Counted from the first letter of the stretch, positions 6,863-14,454 are shown. The stretch is DNA of 14,860 bases from CAYJFD01 sp964369605 (GCA_964369605.1 CAYJFD010000041.1:1-14860); one strand, 5' to 3'. Numbers and translations are program-made. Notes: generated by a model not told the origin, from the sequence alone.

Positions 6863-8214
6863 TTCTCTGTATCTTCGATCTCCTCATCTTTATCTGATGT
6901 GGCTATACGTTTCATATTATAAACTCGTGGTGGAGTGTTTCCTGTAGGCGAATAACCGTCGAGTTCATTTGTTATAACGAAGCCGCAGTTTTGATAAAGC
7001 TTTATTGCGGGACTAACAGCGTCGCTCTTAGTACTTGAGTATTGCTTTAGCACTTGTAATGTGATGTCTTTACTTTGGTGGTTGCGAATTATTTTTTTGA
7101 ACAATATAGTGCCGATTCTTTGTTTTCTATATGGAGCGTCCATGCTTAAGCACATAATGCTTGTAGAAGATTGATGATCAAGCAGTTTATTAAAATAATT
7201 ATTATTGACATCAATAAACCCTGGTAGTCTTCTCTTATATTTATTTATGAAGCTATCATCTACTTTTTCGTATATTTTGTTTGATAATACTATAGCCGCT
7301 CCGACGATTTTATTGTTGTAAATAGCTACAAAGATATTGTCTGTAGAGAAAATAGAGTTTTTCATATTGAACAGCTTAGGTAGCACCTTTTTCGCCATAG
7401 TAGGGTTCTTAAATGCTGCTGGATATATATATCTATCTGTTTGATATAGAATTTTCGATATATCTTTTAGAGAGTCCCCTTTTGCATATCTTCTTACTTT
7501 TACATCGTGGTCGATATAATCTTCAAATTTTAGCCATTTATCTAGAGATGTATCCTCCATTAAGATAGATCGTTTTTTTTCTATTCTATAATCTGACCAA
7601 GTGTTATATAATTTGATACTCCCTCTAAAATAATCAGGATATTTGCAGATTTGATCTTCTTGTAGCTCTTTGTTATTCATCGCTAGAAAGAATCTATAAG
7701 CAAATAGATTATCCATATTCTTTATTTTCAAGATACCTCTATCTATAGTCGTCGAAAGTCCTTCTAAGTAAACCAAATAATTAATAAAATCCTGCCTATT
7801 TTCTTCAGTTATTATAGGAGTTTTTATTTTTTCTTCCATTTGTTTCTCTATCAATGCCTCTATTTCACATATTCTCTGATTCTCTATAAACGCTTGATTA
7901 TACTGTAAAATGAATTTCGCCTCTTCGATATCTTTGAGTCTATCTTCAGAATTTTTTGTTTGACGAAGCTGATATAATATTGCGATAGTTGCAATTATGG
8001 CGACAAATAGTTCCCCATTATCCTTAATTATCGCTGCGTGATCTGGATCCAAACCGCATAACTCAAGAATACTAAAGCAGAATACTACTATCCAAGGGGT
8101 CATAAAAATTACGATCAGTGAAGATAATAGGATGAGTATTATTCTCATAATTCCATTATTTCCAAAAAATCCAGAACTCTTTTTTGTATTGTCATTTAAA
8201 AAATCATACTTCAT
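6859..8214 (-). CDS. Membrane-anchored protein with C-terminal GNAT acetyltransferase domain
   Basis: A 451-residue protein of unknown substrate. Two hydrophobic segments at about 23-50 and 68-83 anchor the N-terminus in the inner membrane. A soluble helical region at about 85-235 follows, partly coiled-coil-like with many Glu, Lys and Asn. Its layout recalls DUF4760-type membrane proteins, but this is weak. Residues about 240-436 form a GNAT (N-acetyltransferase) fold. The strand NIFVAIYNNKIVGAAIVL is at 293-310, the acetyl-CoA loop YRKQRIGTILF at 362-372 carries Q/R-x-x-G-x-A-like spacing, and the motif B region SPAIKLYQNCGF at 401-412 is typical of GNATs. The C-terminal tail is acidic. The start ATG is 35 bp after a TATCTTTG promoter box. 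It is a single-gene unit between the vWA gene and two decayed repair genes. A membrane-tethered GNAT of this design is unusual. The acetyltransferase fold is well supported but the role is not known. Confidence 0.87.
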   Translation of the reverse strand: MKYDFLNDNTKKSSGFFGNNGIMRIILILLSSLIVIFMTPWIVVFCFSILELCGLDPDHAAIIKDNGELFVAIIATIAILYQLRQTKNSEDRLKDIEEAKFILQYNQAFIENQRICEIEALIEKQMEEKIKTPIITEENRQDFINYLVYLEGLSTTIDRGILKIKNMDNLFAYRFFLAMNNKELQEDQICKYPDYFRGSIKLYNTWSDYRIEKKRSILMEDTSLDKWLKFEDYIDHDVKVRRYAKGDSLKDISKILYQTDRYIYPAAFKNPTMAKKVLPKLFNMKNSIFSTDNIFVAIYNNKIVGAAIVLSNKIYEKVDDSFINKYKRRLPGFIDVNNNYFNKLLDHQSSTSIMCLSMDAPYRKQRIGTILFKKIIRNHQSKDITLQVLKQYSSTKSDAVSPAIKLYQNCGFVITNELDGYSPTGNTPPRVYNMKRIATSDKDEEIEDTEK

Positions 8215-8248
8215 ATATATTCTATTTTAGTTTATTCGATGCAATTTT

Positions 8249-8256
8249 CAAAGATA
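8249..8256 (-). promoter_or_regulatory. Putative -7 promoter box for the membrane-GNAT gene
   Basis: The minus strand reads TATCTTTG (8256-8249), matching the Bacteroidetes -7 consensus, 34 bp upstream of the ATG at 8214. A -33 TTTG is not evident. The box lies 4 bp past the final stop of the decayed ogt gene. Confidence 0.45.
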
Positions 8257-8260
8257 TACA

Positions 8261-8571
8261 TTATTTATAAAAATCATTACTCTCGATATCTAAAAATGCA
8301 GTTTTCCCTTCAAACCACTGAAAGTTCTTAATGATTTGGGATTGCCTACGGCAATAGCTATTTTTTGTAGCTACGTGTTTCGCCGTACGGTATGTCGTAT
8401 AAAGCTCGCCATACTTTTTTTGAAATTCCGTTCCTATAAATAGCAGTGGTAAATCAAACTCCTTTCTTTCTCTTTTAAAGTAGTCTTACAACTGATTAAA
8501 AGCTATATCGGTTATTGCTTTTAAGCTGCTTAACGCTGGAGCATAGCTCTTTAGTATCGACAATAATACAT
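8261..8571 (-). pseudogene. ogt: Decayed O6-alkylguanine-DNA methyltransferase (ogt-like)
   Basis: No single open frame exists, but translating the minus strand with frame changes gives clear pieces of an Ogt/MGMT protein in the right order. They are MYYCRY at the start (ATG 8571), ALSSLKAITDIAFNQL, then an in-frame TAA (8488-8486), DYFKRERKEFDLPLLFIGTE with FQ, VWRALYDIPYGETRSY, IAIAVGNPKS, and finally FSGLKGKLHF plus LDIE near the end (stop 8261). VW-AL--IPYGETRSY and the GNPK segment are hallmarks of the family. Frame changes fall at A-runs at about 8421-8415 and 8366-8361 and in a T-run near 8291, each one base short. About 40 residues after MYYCRY are missing. So is the block containing the active-site PCHR, lost near 8320-8330. 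A working enzyme would have irreversibly accepted alkyl groups on that cysteine. This copy cannot. Confidence 0.78.
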
Positions 8572-8601
8572 TATACCTTATTAGGAGTAAGCTCGTATCT
8601 T

Positions 8602-8718
8602 CTAATGAAAAGAGGGAAAACGAATTTCTTGACAAAACATACCCTTGGAAACCCTATTAAACATCCAATCTGAATAATGGTTGATTACATCTGCTTTACC
8701 ACTTATATTTATTATCAT
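8602..8718 (-). pseudogene. N-terminal remnant of a DUF1848 family gene
   Basis: From the ATG at 8718 the minus strand reads MIINISGKADVINHYSDWMF then NRVSKG, which I recognise as the start of DUF1848 proteins (usual form MII-SGRTDI--YSEW--NR---G). Similarity fades after residue 26 and the frame stops at 8602 after 38 codons, whereas intact members are about 250-300 residues. A frameshift after the CQ codons would allow RNS continuing toward the ogt remnant start at 8571, so most of the gene has been deleted. The open frame extends upstream to 8820 only through a terminator hairpin, so 8718 is the real start. Together with the following ogt remnant it suggests a former two-gene repair operon. 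Confidence 0.6.
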
Positions 8719-8751
8719 CTTAATTAAAGTGTAGTTTATTTTACAAATATT

Positions 8752-8807
8752 AAAAAGCCCCACCCTTTGCTTATAGTTCATTAGTGATCTATCGCAAAGT
8801 GGTGGGG
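8752..8807 (-). terminator. Intrinsic terminator after the fimbrillin operon
   Basis: CCCCACCCTTTGC (8758-8770) pairs with GCAAAGTGGTGGGG (8794-8807), giving a 13-bp stem with one bulged T and a 23-nt loop that itself has an ATAG/CTAT inner stem. On the minus strand the GC-rich stem is followed by CTTTTTAA (T-run 8756-8752), the classic layout. On the plus strand it is followed by TAATTTT, so weak bidirectional activity is possible. It lies between the fimbrillin operon and the decayed DUF1848 gene. Confidence 0.8.
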
Positions 8808-8820
8808 TAATTTTAATCAT

Positions 8821-9054
8821 ACTAGACTTACTTAGAGTCTGCCTCTAAGATATGTTTTATTAGTTTATACCTCTTCAGGTGTAGCTTTTTCCTGTGCATT
8901 TACACTGATAGCTATAACTTCGAACATGTCTTAAACTAATAATCGCGCTATAAATTAATTTATGTATCATAAATTAATATCTTCATAACAGACGCTCAAC
9001 CCGAATATTGCTAAACTTCAAATAAGTTATTTTTCTCGGGTAAGCGTACTGTTT
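8821..9054. other. Non-coding stretch between the fimbrillin operon and its terminator
   Basis: No credible gene was found in this 234-bp interval, the 3' untranslated part of the fimbrillin operon. It holds a 7-bp hairpin CTTAGAG/CTCTAAG at 8831-8849, a perfect 14-bp AT palindrome ATAAATTAATTTAT at 8950-8963 whose first 10 bases recur at 8969-8978, and a larger stem-loop at 8989-9051. One 20-residue frame on the minus strand (8927-8865) is probably chance. Confidence 0.5.
8989..9051. other. Long interrupted stem-loop just after the last fimbrillin gene
   Basis: CAG, ACGCT and ACCCGA (8989-8991, 8992-8996, 8999-9004) pair in order with CTG, AGCGT and TCGGGT (9049-9051, 9043-9047, 9036-9041). 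This makes a 14-bp stem with small bulges. The 31-nt loop contains a further AACTT/AAGTT stem. It starts 4 bp beyond the stop of the 9055 gene. On the plus strand it is followed by TTTTTATAT, but no plus-strand gene precedes it. It may stabilise the 3' end of the operon mRNA or be a remnant of a mobile element end. Confidence 0.45.
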
Positions 9055-9927
9055 TTATATTACACTTATCTTACTAATAATGTATTCCGTAGCGTTTCGT
9101 GTCACTGTATTATCTAGATTTATTACGATACTATAGCGGTGACCAGCCTCGAATGAAACGGCGTGAGGAAGTTTAAATTCATAGATTTGCTCATCTAATT
9201 CGATGCCGATTAATGACCATCCTAATTCTAAAGTCTGTGGAATGACAATAGCACTAGCAAATATGGATGATGGTGATTTATTAATGCCTATCTTAGTATA
9301 GATGTCAGAAACAGTATCTGTGCTAATGATTGAATTATCTTTCATATCAATCTTGCAAGTTGTAGGTGTTTCTTTTACCCAACACACTAGTTCACTTGAA
9401 ATCGGAGTTGTAAGATTTATAGTGATATCTAACATTGTTAAAACATGACAAAATTCAAGATGAATAGGCTCACCTGTATTTCTTATATTCTCAGCTTTTG
9501 CTAAGAGTAAATCTGAGTTTTGTAGGTTTAAATTCTCATTTTGTGCAGTTGATATTGAATGTGTTATAATTTTATCACTTGTAATATTTGCTTTTGAATT
9601 ATATGGATAATATGTATAGAATGAATACTGATTATCTTCTTTTTCAAAGAATACATTACTTGAGGTGAAACCATTAATAGTTTTTACAAATTTCTCATTA
9701 TAAAAGAAAGGAGTAGTGGATTGTTCTGCTATCATAACATCTGCTATTATCCCTATTTCATCGTTTATATTAAAGTCAAGACTTCTGGTTTGAATATCTG
9801 AGATAGTAGATGTGAATGTAATACCTTGATCTAATTGGGTATTTAATTTAGTACAGCTCATTATAGCTAGTACTAATACTATTGATTGTAATATTTTATT
9901 TATATGCTTCATATTCTTAATATTCAT
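9055..9927 (-). CDS. Fimbrillin-family lipoprotein without FISUMP domain
   Basis: A 290-residue lipoprotein, last of four in the operon. The signal peptide ends at AIMSC with the lipidated cysteine at residue 25. The ATG at 9927 overlaps the previous stop (TAATG), favouring it over a second ATG at 9912. The rest is one fimbrillin (Mfa_like_1-type) module. It shows QTRSLDFNINDEIGI at 46-60, YTYYPYNS near 104-111, SDLLLAKA at 138-145, a hydrophobic VLTMLDITINL at 162-172, AIVIPQ at 226-231 and a final strand YSIVINL at 265-271. R48 in the TRS motif matches the arginine where Porphyromonas gingipains mature type V fimbrillins, though whether that occurs here is unknown. Unlike its three paralogues it lacks the C-terminal FISUMP region, so it could be a structural or anchoring subunit. 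That is inference. Confidence 0.85.
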   Translation of the reverse strand: MNIKNMKHINKILQSIVLVLAIMSCTKLNTQLDQGITFTSTISDIQTRSLDFNINDEIGIIADVMIAEQSTTPFFYNEKFVKTINGFTSSNVFFEKEDNQYSFYTYYPYNSKANITSDKIITHSISTAQNENLNLQNSDLLLAKAENIRNTGEPIHLEFCHVLTMLDITINLTTPISSELVCWVKETPTTCKIDMKDNSIISTDTVSDIYTKIGINKSPSSIFASAIVIPQTLELGWSLIGIELDEQIYEFKLPHAVSFEAGHRYSIVINLDNTVTRNATEYIISKISVI

Positions 9928-11408
9928 TAGTTTGTTTCTTTAATACATCTAATACCTAAACAGTTTGATGTTTCTACTCTATAGTTTGATGTTATGGCTT
10001 TAGAATTATATGCCCAAGTATAACTATACGAATAACTTGAACCCATACTATCCTGAACCCAGATATGAGCCTTTGTATTAGCATCTTTTATAGCTCCGTA
10101 TGAATTTTTATCTGCAAACCCAGTTGGAAGAATATTTAGTGCTGTAGTACCATCTCCTTGATATGTTTCTTTTTCACTGCTACCATCGCTCCAAAACTGA
10201 GTTGACTTTGTCATTAATCCAGCTTCAGTTTTAGATAAGTAATTAATAAGTGCTGTCATATCGACACTTGTTGGCACTCGCCATCCTTCTGGACAAATTT
10301 TACCTGTATTAACTACATTTTTACTGTATAATACATTTTCTTGATTTGCAGCTTGACTTGTTGTGTAGAATGTACCACCTCTCATAAAATCAAACATAGA
10401 CCCTTTGACTATTGAGGTTCCATCATTAAGGTGTAATGATTTAATATTTTCTGATAGCCACGATTGTTCACCGATAACTACAATTGAATATTCATTTCCA
10501 TCGTAATCTTTTACTTTCTCTTCCACGAAGACATTGCCTTCTCCTGTGATAGTTTCACCATCTTTCCAGTCTTGAATTTCTGAAGCAAAAACAATGTTTC
10601 TTTCGTTTATTGTTAGCTTAAATACTATTTTCTTTCCTTGCTTAAACTCAAGTTGCTCACTTGGTTTATAGACATATTTCTGTCCATCAACCATTACTTC
10701 GATCAGGGTTTTACCTGCCTCTATCACTTGAGGGATAATTATAGCTTGCGCCCCTACGACTGTATTATTTGAAATAGCGCTCATAGGAGTTGTCTCGATG
10801 TCTCCGATATTGCTTCTTGCACCTATTCCTAATTCTTTAGTTCCTACATTGCACGAGCGACTTGTTTCTTTTATGAACACATTTATCTCGCTTTCTAGTA
10901 AATCTGTTGCTGTTTTACCAGTTCCTGGGATAAAAATGAGTTCTATCTTAGACATAATGTGATTAAAATTCATTTCTATCTCTGAGTCGGCTGATGGTGT
11001 AACCATTAGATTTTTTGCGACCATTAGATCTGAGTTTGAGTAATTTTTATCCTCCCATTGAAACTGAGCCACATTCCAAGATAATGAATCATTCAAATCC
11101 CATATAAGGGACTCAGAGTATGGATAGTAAGCTACAAAGTTAACAGGTTCAGATAATTCATAGAATATTGGTTCAAAGCTATAAAAGCCTGACGAGGTAT
11201 AACTGTATAGGATATTAGAATATAAGAATTCCTCATTTTTATAATTAAATAACCCTACCTTATCTCCTATTTCAAATTCTGAATCAGTTGCTCTCGTCTG
11301 AGTAGCAATATTGAATTTAAAGTTTACTTCCTTATTTGTATGATGATTTTCTTTACTACAGCTAAGAGCTATGACTGCTAGTAGTAATATATATATGTTT
11401 TTTTTCAT
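9927..11408 (-). CDS. Fimbrillin-FISUMP lipoprotein, third in the operon
   Basis: A 493-residue surface lipoprotein with signal MKKNIYILLLAVIALSC and lipidated C17. Residues about 30-285 are a fimbrillin (Mfa_like_1-type) module. It has QTRATDSEFEIGDKVGLF at 37-54, the most typical version of the TRA...GD-IG-F motif in this window, plus VAYYPYSE, SDLMVAK, FNHIMSKIEL and IIIPQ, and closes with EIQDWKDGE. Residues about 297-491 are a FISUMP domain (Fibrobacter succinogenes major paralogous, TIGR02145). It opens KDYDGNEYSIVVIGEQSWLS and includes GKICPEGWRVPTS at 369-381 and a terminal GIRCIKE. The stop overlaps the next gene start by one base. FISUMP domains are widespread on bacterial surfaces, but their binding role is not established. 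The combination suggests a pilus-like or adhesin component. Confidence 0.9.
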   Translation of the reverse strand: MKKNIYILLLAVIALSCSKENHHTNKEVNFKFNIATQTRATDSEFEIGDKVGLFNYKNEEFLYSNILYSYTSSGFYSFEPIFYELSEPVNFVAYYPYSESLIWDLNDSLSWNVAQFQWEDKNYSNSDLMVAKNLMVTPSADSEIEMNFNHIMSKIELIFIPGTGKTATDLLESEINVFIKETSRSCNVGTKELGIGARSNIGDIETTPMSAISNNTVVGAQAIIIPQVIEAGKTLIEVMVDGQKYVYKPSEQLEFKQGKKIVFKLTINERNIVFASEIQDWKDGETITGEGNVFVEEKVKDYDGNEYSIVVIGEQSWLSENIKSLHLNDGTSIVKGSMFDFMRGGTFYTTSQAANQENVLYSKNVVNTGKICPEGWRVPTSVDMTALINYLSKTEAGLMTKSTQFWSDGSSEKETYQGDGTTALNILPTGFADKNSYGAIKDANTKAHIWVQDSMGSSYSYSYTWAYNSKAITSNYRVETSNCLGIRCIKETN

Positions 11409-11445
11409 TTTTTCTTATTTATCTATTTTTGATATTTTGTGAATC

Positions 11446-12954
11446 TTACTGATTAACCTTTCTGACACATCTTATAGGATAACCATCAGTGGTAAGAGCA
11501 GAATCGTCTTCCCTTAGATTTGGAGCTACATATAAGATTTCAAAGGCATACATTCTTAATTCGTCTCGTTGTGTACTTGTCCAACATTTAAAAATACTTT
11601 GTGGGCCGTACCCTTCTGCATAGTGATTAAATATACCATTAAAACCTCTAAAACCTGATGGTTGTGCATTATAATTGAAATAGTTAATTCCTTGATATGA
11701 ATCTTTTCTTACGCCATCTCTATCTAACCATCCTTCTATTGTCTTTAAATATGACCCAGCTGCATATTCTCCACCTGCTGCTTCTCTTAGGTCAATCCAT
11801 TGATCTCTTGTTGGAACTTCCCATCCACTTGGACATATTTTTCCACTAATTGCCACCATACCGTTATAGAATACACCTCTTTGTAGCACATCATTAGAAT
11901 CATTATTATTATAACAATACCTTGCTTCTTCATATTTATGCCATTCACTATTCTCCTCCCCTATAACGATTTGAGTACCATCATTATAGCATGTTGTGAT
12001 AAGATTAGAAGCCGTCCAATAGTAATTTCCTATTTTTACAACATCATATCTATTTCCTTGTACATCATAAACCTCATTTATTCCTGATGGAAGTATCTCT
12101 GTGTCGATAGTTGTAAATGTTTCATCCCAATCTACTACCTCACAGCTAATTTCTATATTAGTGCTAAGTTCGATATTTAAGATATGCTTTTTTCTTGGGT
12201 GTAATCTTATATCTTTATCCAGGCTTACCATCACTTTCTCATCTCCTAGTTGTAACTCACAAACGATGCTTCCGGATTTCAAAGTAAGAGGTAGAACTAT
12301 AGCTTTGAATCCTGAGACTTTAGTTGGTTCATATTTAACACCAGCTTTATATGTTTGTATATCATTTGCCTCTCCTAGATCACCTAATGTTGCATCATAA
12401 ATATTTATTGATGCCTTTGTCATAAAGTCTTTTAGGATTACATTCGTGTTTTTCTCATTTAGTTCTGGATATGCAGTTCCTATAGCTAAATTTACTTCTA
12501 GTTGGCTCATTAGATGGGTTAAGCTTTCTAACTGTATCTTATTTCTTAGCAAGATACCTTCTTCACCAGAGTGTAAAAAATCATTTAACATTAGAGATTC
12601 TATGCTAGACTGGTCTGTTGTAAGATTGAATAAGTAGTTACCATCTTCAACCTTCATATCATCACTATATGGCGCATATATTGACACGTCATACTTCTTA
12701 TCATTATCGTACTCTAATGCATTAACAGAGGAGAATAACCCGTCGACCTTATCAAACTTGATGTTTTCATAAATGAGACTGGATTGGTCCAAATCTGATG
12801 CTCCCATATAGAATCCCAAGTTATTTACTTCTTCTAATCCGAAATCGCCCTCTAACAGGTTTATTTTCAGTGTGGACATTGATCTGATATCCGCCTTGTT
12901 GCAAGCGCTGCAAAGGCATATTAATACTAATATTATATAATTTAATTTCTTCAT
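11446..12954 (-). CDS. Fimbrillin-FISUMP lipoprotein, second in the operon
   Basis: A 502-residue lipoprotein. The signal sequence MKKLNYIILVLICLCSAC ends with a cysteine at 18 in a slightly relaxed lipobox, preceded by Cys-Ser-Ala. The fimbrillin module at about 22-283 is more diverged than in the neighbours. The TR motif is reduced to DIRSM (R24), but VSIYAPYSDD at 90-99, LTHLMSQLEVNL at 145-156, AIVLPL at 218-223 and VVDWDE at 273-278 mark it. The FISUMP domain covers about 294-498, with EVYDVQGNRYDVVKIGNYYW, GKICPSGWEVPTRDQW at 371-386, CWTSTQRDE at 457-465 and GYPIRCVR at 491-498. The start is 4 bp after the stop of the upstream paralogue, and the next gene begins 37 bp downstream, so the four genes are co-transcribed. 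It probably arose by tandem duplication. Confidence 0.89.
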   Translation of the reverse strand: MKKLNYIILVLICLCSACNKADIRSMSTLKINLLEGDFGLEEVNNLGFYMGASDLDQSSLIYENIKFDKVDGLFSSVNALEYDNDKKYDVSIYAPYSDDMKVEDGNYLFNLTTDQSSIESLMLNDFLHSGEEGILLRNKIQLESLTHLMSQLEVNLAIGTAYPELNEKNTNVILKDFMTKASINIYDATLGDLGEANDIQTYKAGVKYEPTKVSGFKAIVLPLTLKSGSIVCELQLGDEKVMVSLDKDIRLHPRKKHILNIELSTNIEISCEVVDWDETFTTIDTEILPSGINEVYDVQGNRYDVVKIGNYYWTASNLITTCYNDGTQIVIGEENSEWHKYEEARYCYNNNDSNDVLQRGVFYNGMVAISGKICPSGWEVPTRDQWIDLREAAGGEYAAGSYLKTIEGWLDRDGVRKDSYQGINYFNYNAQPSGFRGFNGIFNHYAEGYGPQSIFKCWTSTQRDELRMYAFEILYVAPNLREDDSALTTDGYPIRCVRKVNQ

Positions 12955-12958
12955 TTTT

Positions 12959-14431
12959 TTAGTCTTTTTGTTTAATACATCTAATAGAATAGCCTCTTAT
13001 TTTTGATGCTCCGAAGCCCCAGTGAGATATTTTTTCTGTTTTTGACGATAGATAAACGGCATATCTATGAGTTTCAGGTTTTGTAGGTAGTGCTGTCGAA
13101 GTCCATAAATAGGCATACGTTCCTTTTAGTTTAAACCATGCTTCCATCGTGCCTACAGCCTTTATATCTAGATCTGACGCATTTGTTCCTCCGCCATCAT
13201 TATCCCATGAATGTATTGATTTTAGTGCAGTTCCTGCAATATCTTTGCCTCCAAATACATCAGCCATACTGTACCATTCGTCTAAAGTAGGTACGTGCCA
13301 TCCTGTTGGACATAACTTATCCGTTTCGGCAGCATAGAAATTATAAAGGAAATGATCTTTACTACTTTCAGGAGCTGCATGATCATAAGTGCAGAAAGCA
13401 CCTTGCGTCAATAGTTGCCAGGCGTCTGTATCAGTACTATGATGAATAGGAGTCCCATCTGTATAGTTTCTTACTCTTAGATTCTCTGCCATCCATAAGT
13501 AATCGCCGATTTCTACAACTTTGTATTTATTTCCATCGATATCTTCAATACTCAAATCTCCATTATCCAAGTCCATATCATAATCTATCTCAGCGTCTGT
13601 TAACCAGTCTGTAATGTCTAATTCGACCTCTACCCTTGCACTTAGATCAGCGATTTTAATCGTTAACGCAGTTCTATTCCCAGAACTTAAAGTGATATTT
13701 TTATCAGATACTAGATCGTAAGTTACACCATCAATTATTACCTCTGCAAAAATCTTCCCCGAAGTAATGGTTGTCGGAAATAAATTCATGGTTAAGCCCT
13801 CCACTACCCCATTACTATTTTTAAAAGTATCCTTTACCCAAATAGTTTGGATATTAGTCGTTGATTCTATAGTTCCGTCTTTTAGATTAATATTACCAGT
13901 GGCTGGTTGATCAAATAACTTAAAATTGACTTCGCTGTTTTTTACTTTCTGATCACTCTCTATGTCGAATTTCACAGTTAACTGGGAAAGTAGGTGCCTC
14001 ATTTTTACCTCTTGTACATTACTGTAATCAGAAATATTAGACTTAGCGTATATAAAATCAGATCTCAATATATTATCTCCTACTTGATTTATAGGGATAT
14101 TAAATATCAAACTTTCAGATAAAATATCATATACTGTTTCCTGATATGGAGCGTATAGATACATTACAGCCTCTTTACGTTTAAGATAATCTTGTTTTGT
14201 ACTTGAGAATATACCATTATTTTCGATGAACATCTCATTCCTTAGAAAGAGCGCATTATCGCCTGTATAATTAGCATAAACTCCAATTGGTGAATTTATC
14301 TCACCTGAACTTTCATTTTCTACAGTAAATGAAATATTATTACTTCTAGTTTCAATTGGCACTTCATTACAGGATAACACAGCACAACACACTAGTGGCA
14401 ATAAATAATTTTTGATTTTTTTTACCTTCAT
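12959..14431 (-). CDS. Fimbrillin-FISUMP lipoprotein, first in the operon
   Basis: A 490-residue lipoprotein and the promoter-proximal gene of the operon. The signal sequence ends at AVLSC with C21 as the lipidated residue. The fimbrillin module at about 28-280 carries ETRSNNISF (R29), MYLYAPYQE at 90-98, SDFIYAKS at 124-131, MRHLLSQLTVKF at 144-155 and ITDWLTD at 273-279. The FISUMP domain at about 296-488 is the clearest of the three. It includes EDIDGNKYKVVEIGDYLWMA, ENLRVRNYTDGTPI, FLYNFYAAETDKLCPTGWHV at 361-380, LWTSTALP and a final GYSIRCIKQ. A -7 box lies 24 bp upstream at 14455-14462, and an AraC-type regulator gene ends about 105 bp upstream. Product and family are secure. Its role as pilus tip, stalk or free adhesin is not resolvable from sequence alone. 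Confidence 0.9.
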   Translation of the reverse strand: MKVKKIKNYLLPLVCCAVLSCNEVPIETRSNNISFTVENESSGEINSPIGVYANYTGDNALFLRNEMFIENNGIFSSTKQDYLKRKEAVMYLYAPYQETVYDILSESLIFNIPINQVGDNILRSDFIYAKSNISDYSNVQEVKMRHLLSQLTVKFDIESDQKVKNSEVNFKLFDQPATGNINLKDGTIESTTNIQTIWVKDTFKNSNGVVEGLTMNLFPTTITSGKIFAEVIIDGVTYDLVSDKNITLSSGNRTALTIKIADLSARVEVELDITDWLTDAEIDYDMDLDNGDLSIEDIDGNKYKVVEIGDYLWMAENLRVRNYTDGTPIHHSTDTDAWQLLTQGAFCTYDHAAPESSKDHFLYNFYAAETDKLCPTGWHVPTLDEWYSMADVFGGKDIAGTALKSIHSWDNDGGGTNASDLDIKAVGTMEAWFKLKGTYAYLWTSTALPTKPETHRYAVYLSSKTEKISHWGFGASKIRGYSIRCIKQKD

Positions 14432-14454
14432 ATTGTTTTAGATTAATTTCAATA

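Noticed and set aside
8249..8256. TATCTTTGAAAATTG upstream of the GNAT gene as a fourth CRISPR repeat
   Set aside because: Only the -7 box and a few following bases agree. The upstream half of the repeat is absent, so a promoter explains it.
8602..8820. 72-codon minus-strand open frame as an intact small gene
   Set aside because: Its first 34 codons are the terminator hairpin and leader. Only the part from 8718 resembles a protein family, and that is a truncated DUF1848 start.
8865..8927. 20-residue minus-strand frame (MFEVIAISVNAQEKATPEEV)
   Set aside because: It is too short to judge, has no convincing ribosome-binding context or match, and sits in a structured 3' untranslated region.
8989..9051. 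Plus-strand intrinsic terminator (stem followed by TTTTT)
   Set aside because: No plus-strand gene ends here, the 31-nt loop is too long for a standard terminator, and the T-run faces the wrong way for the fimbrillin operon.
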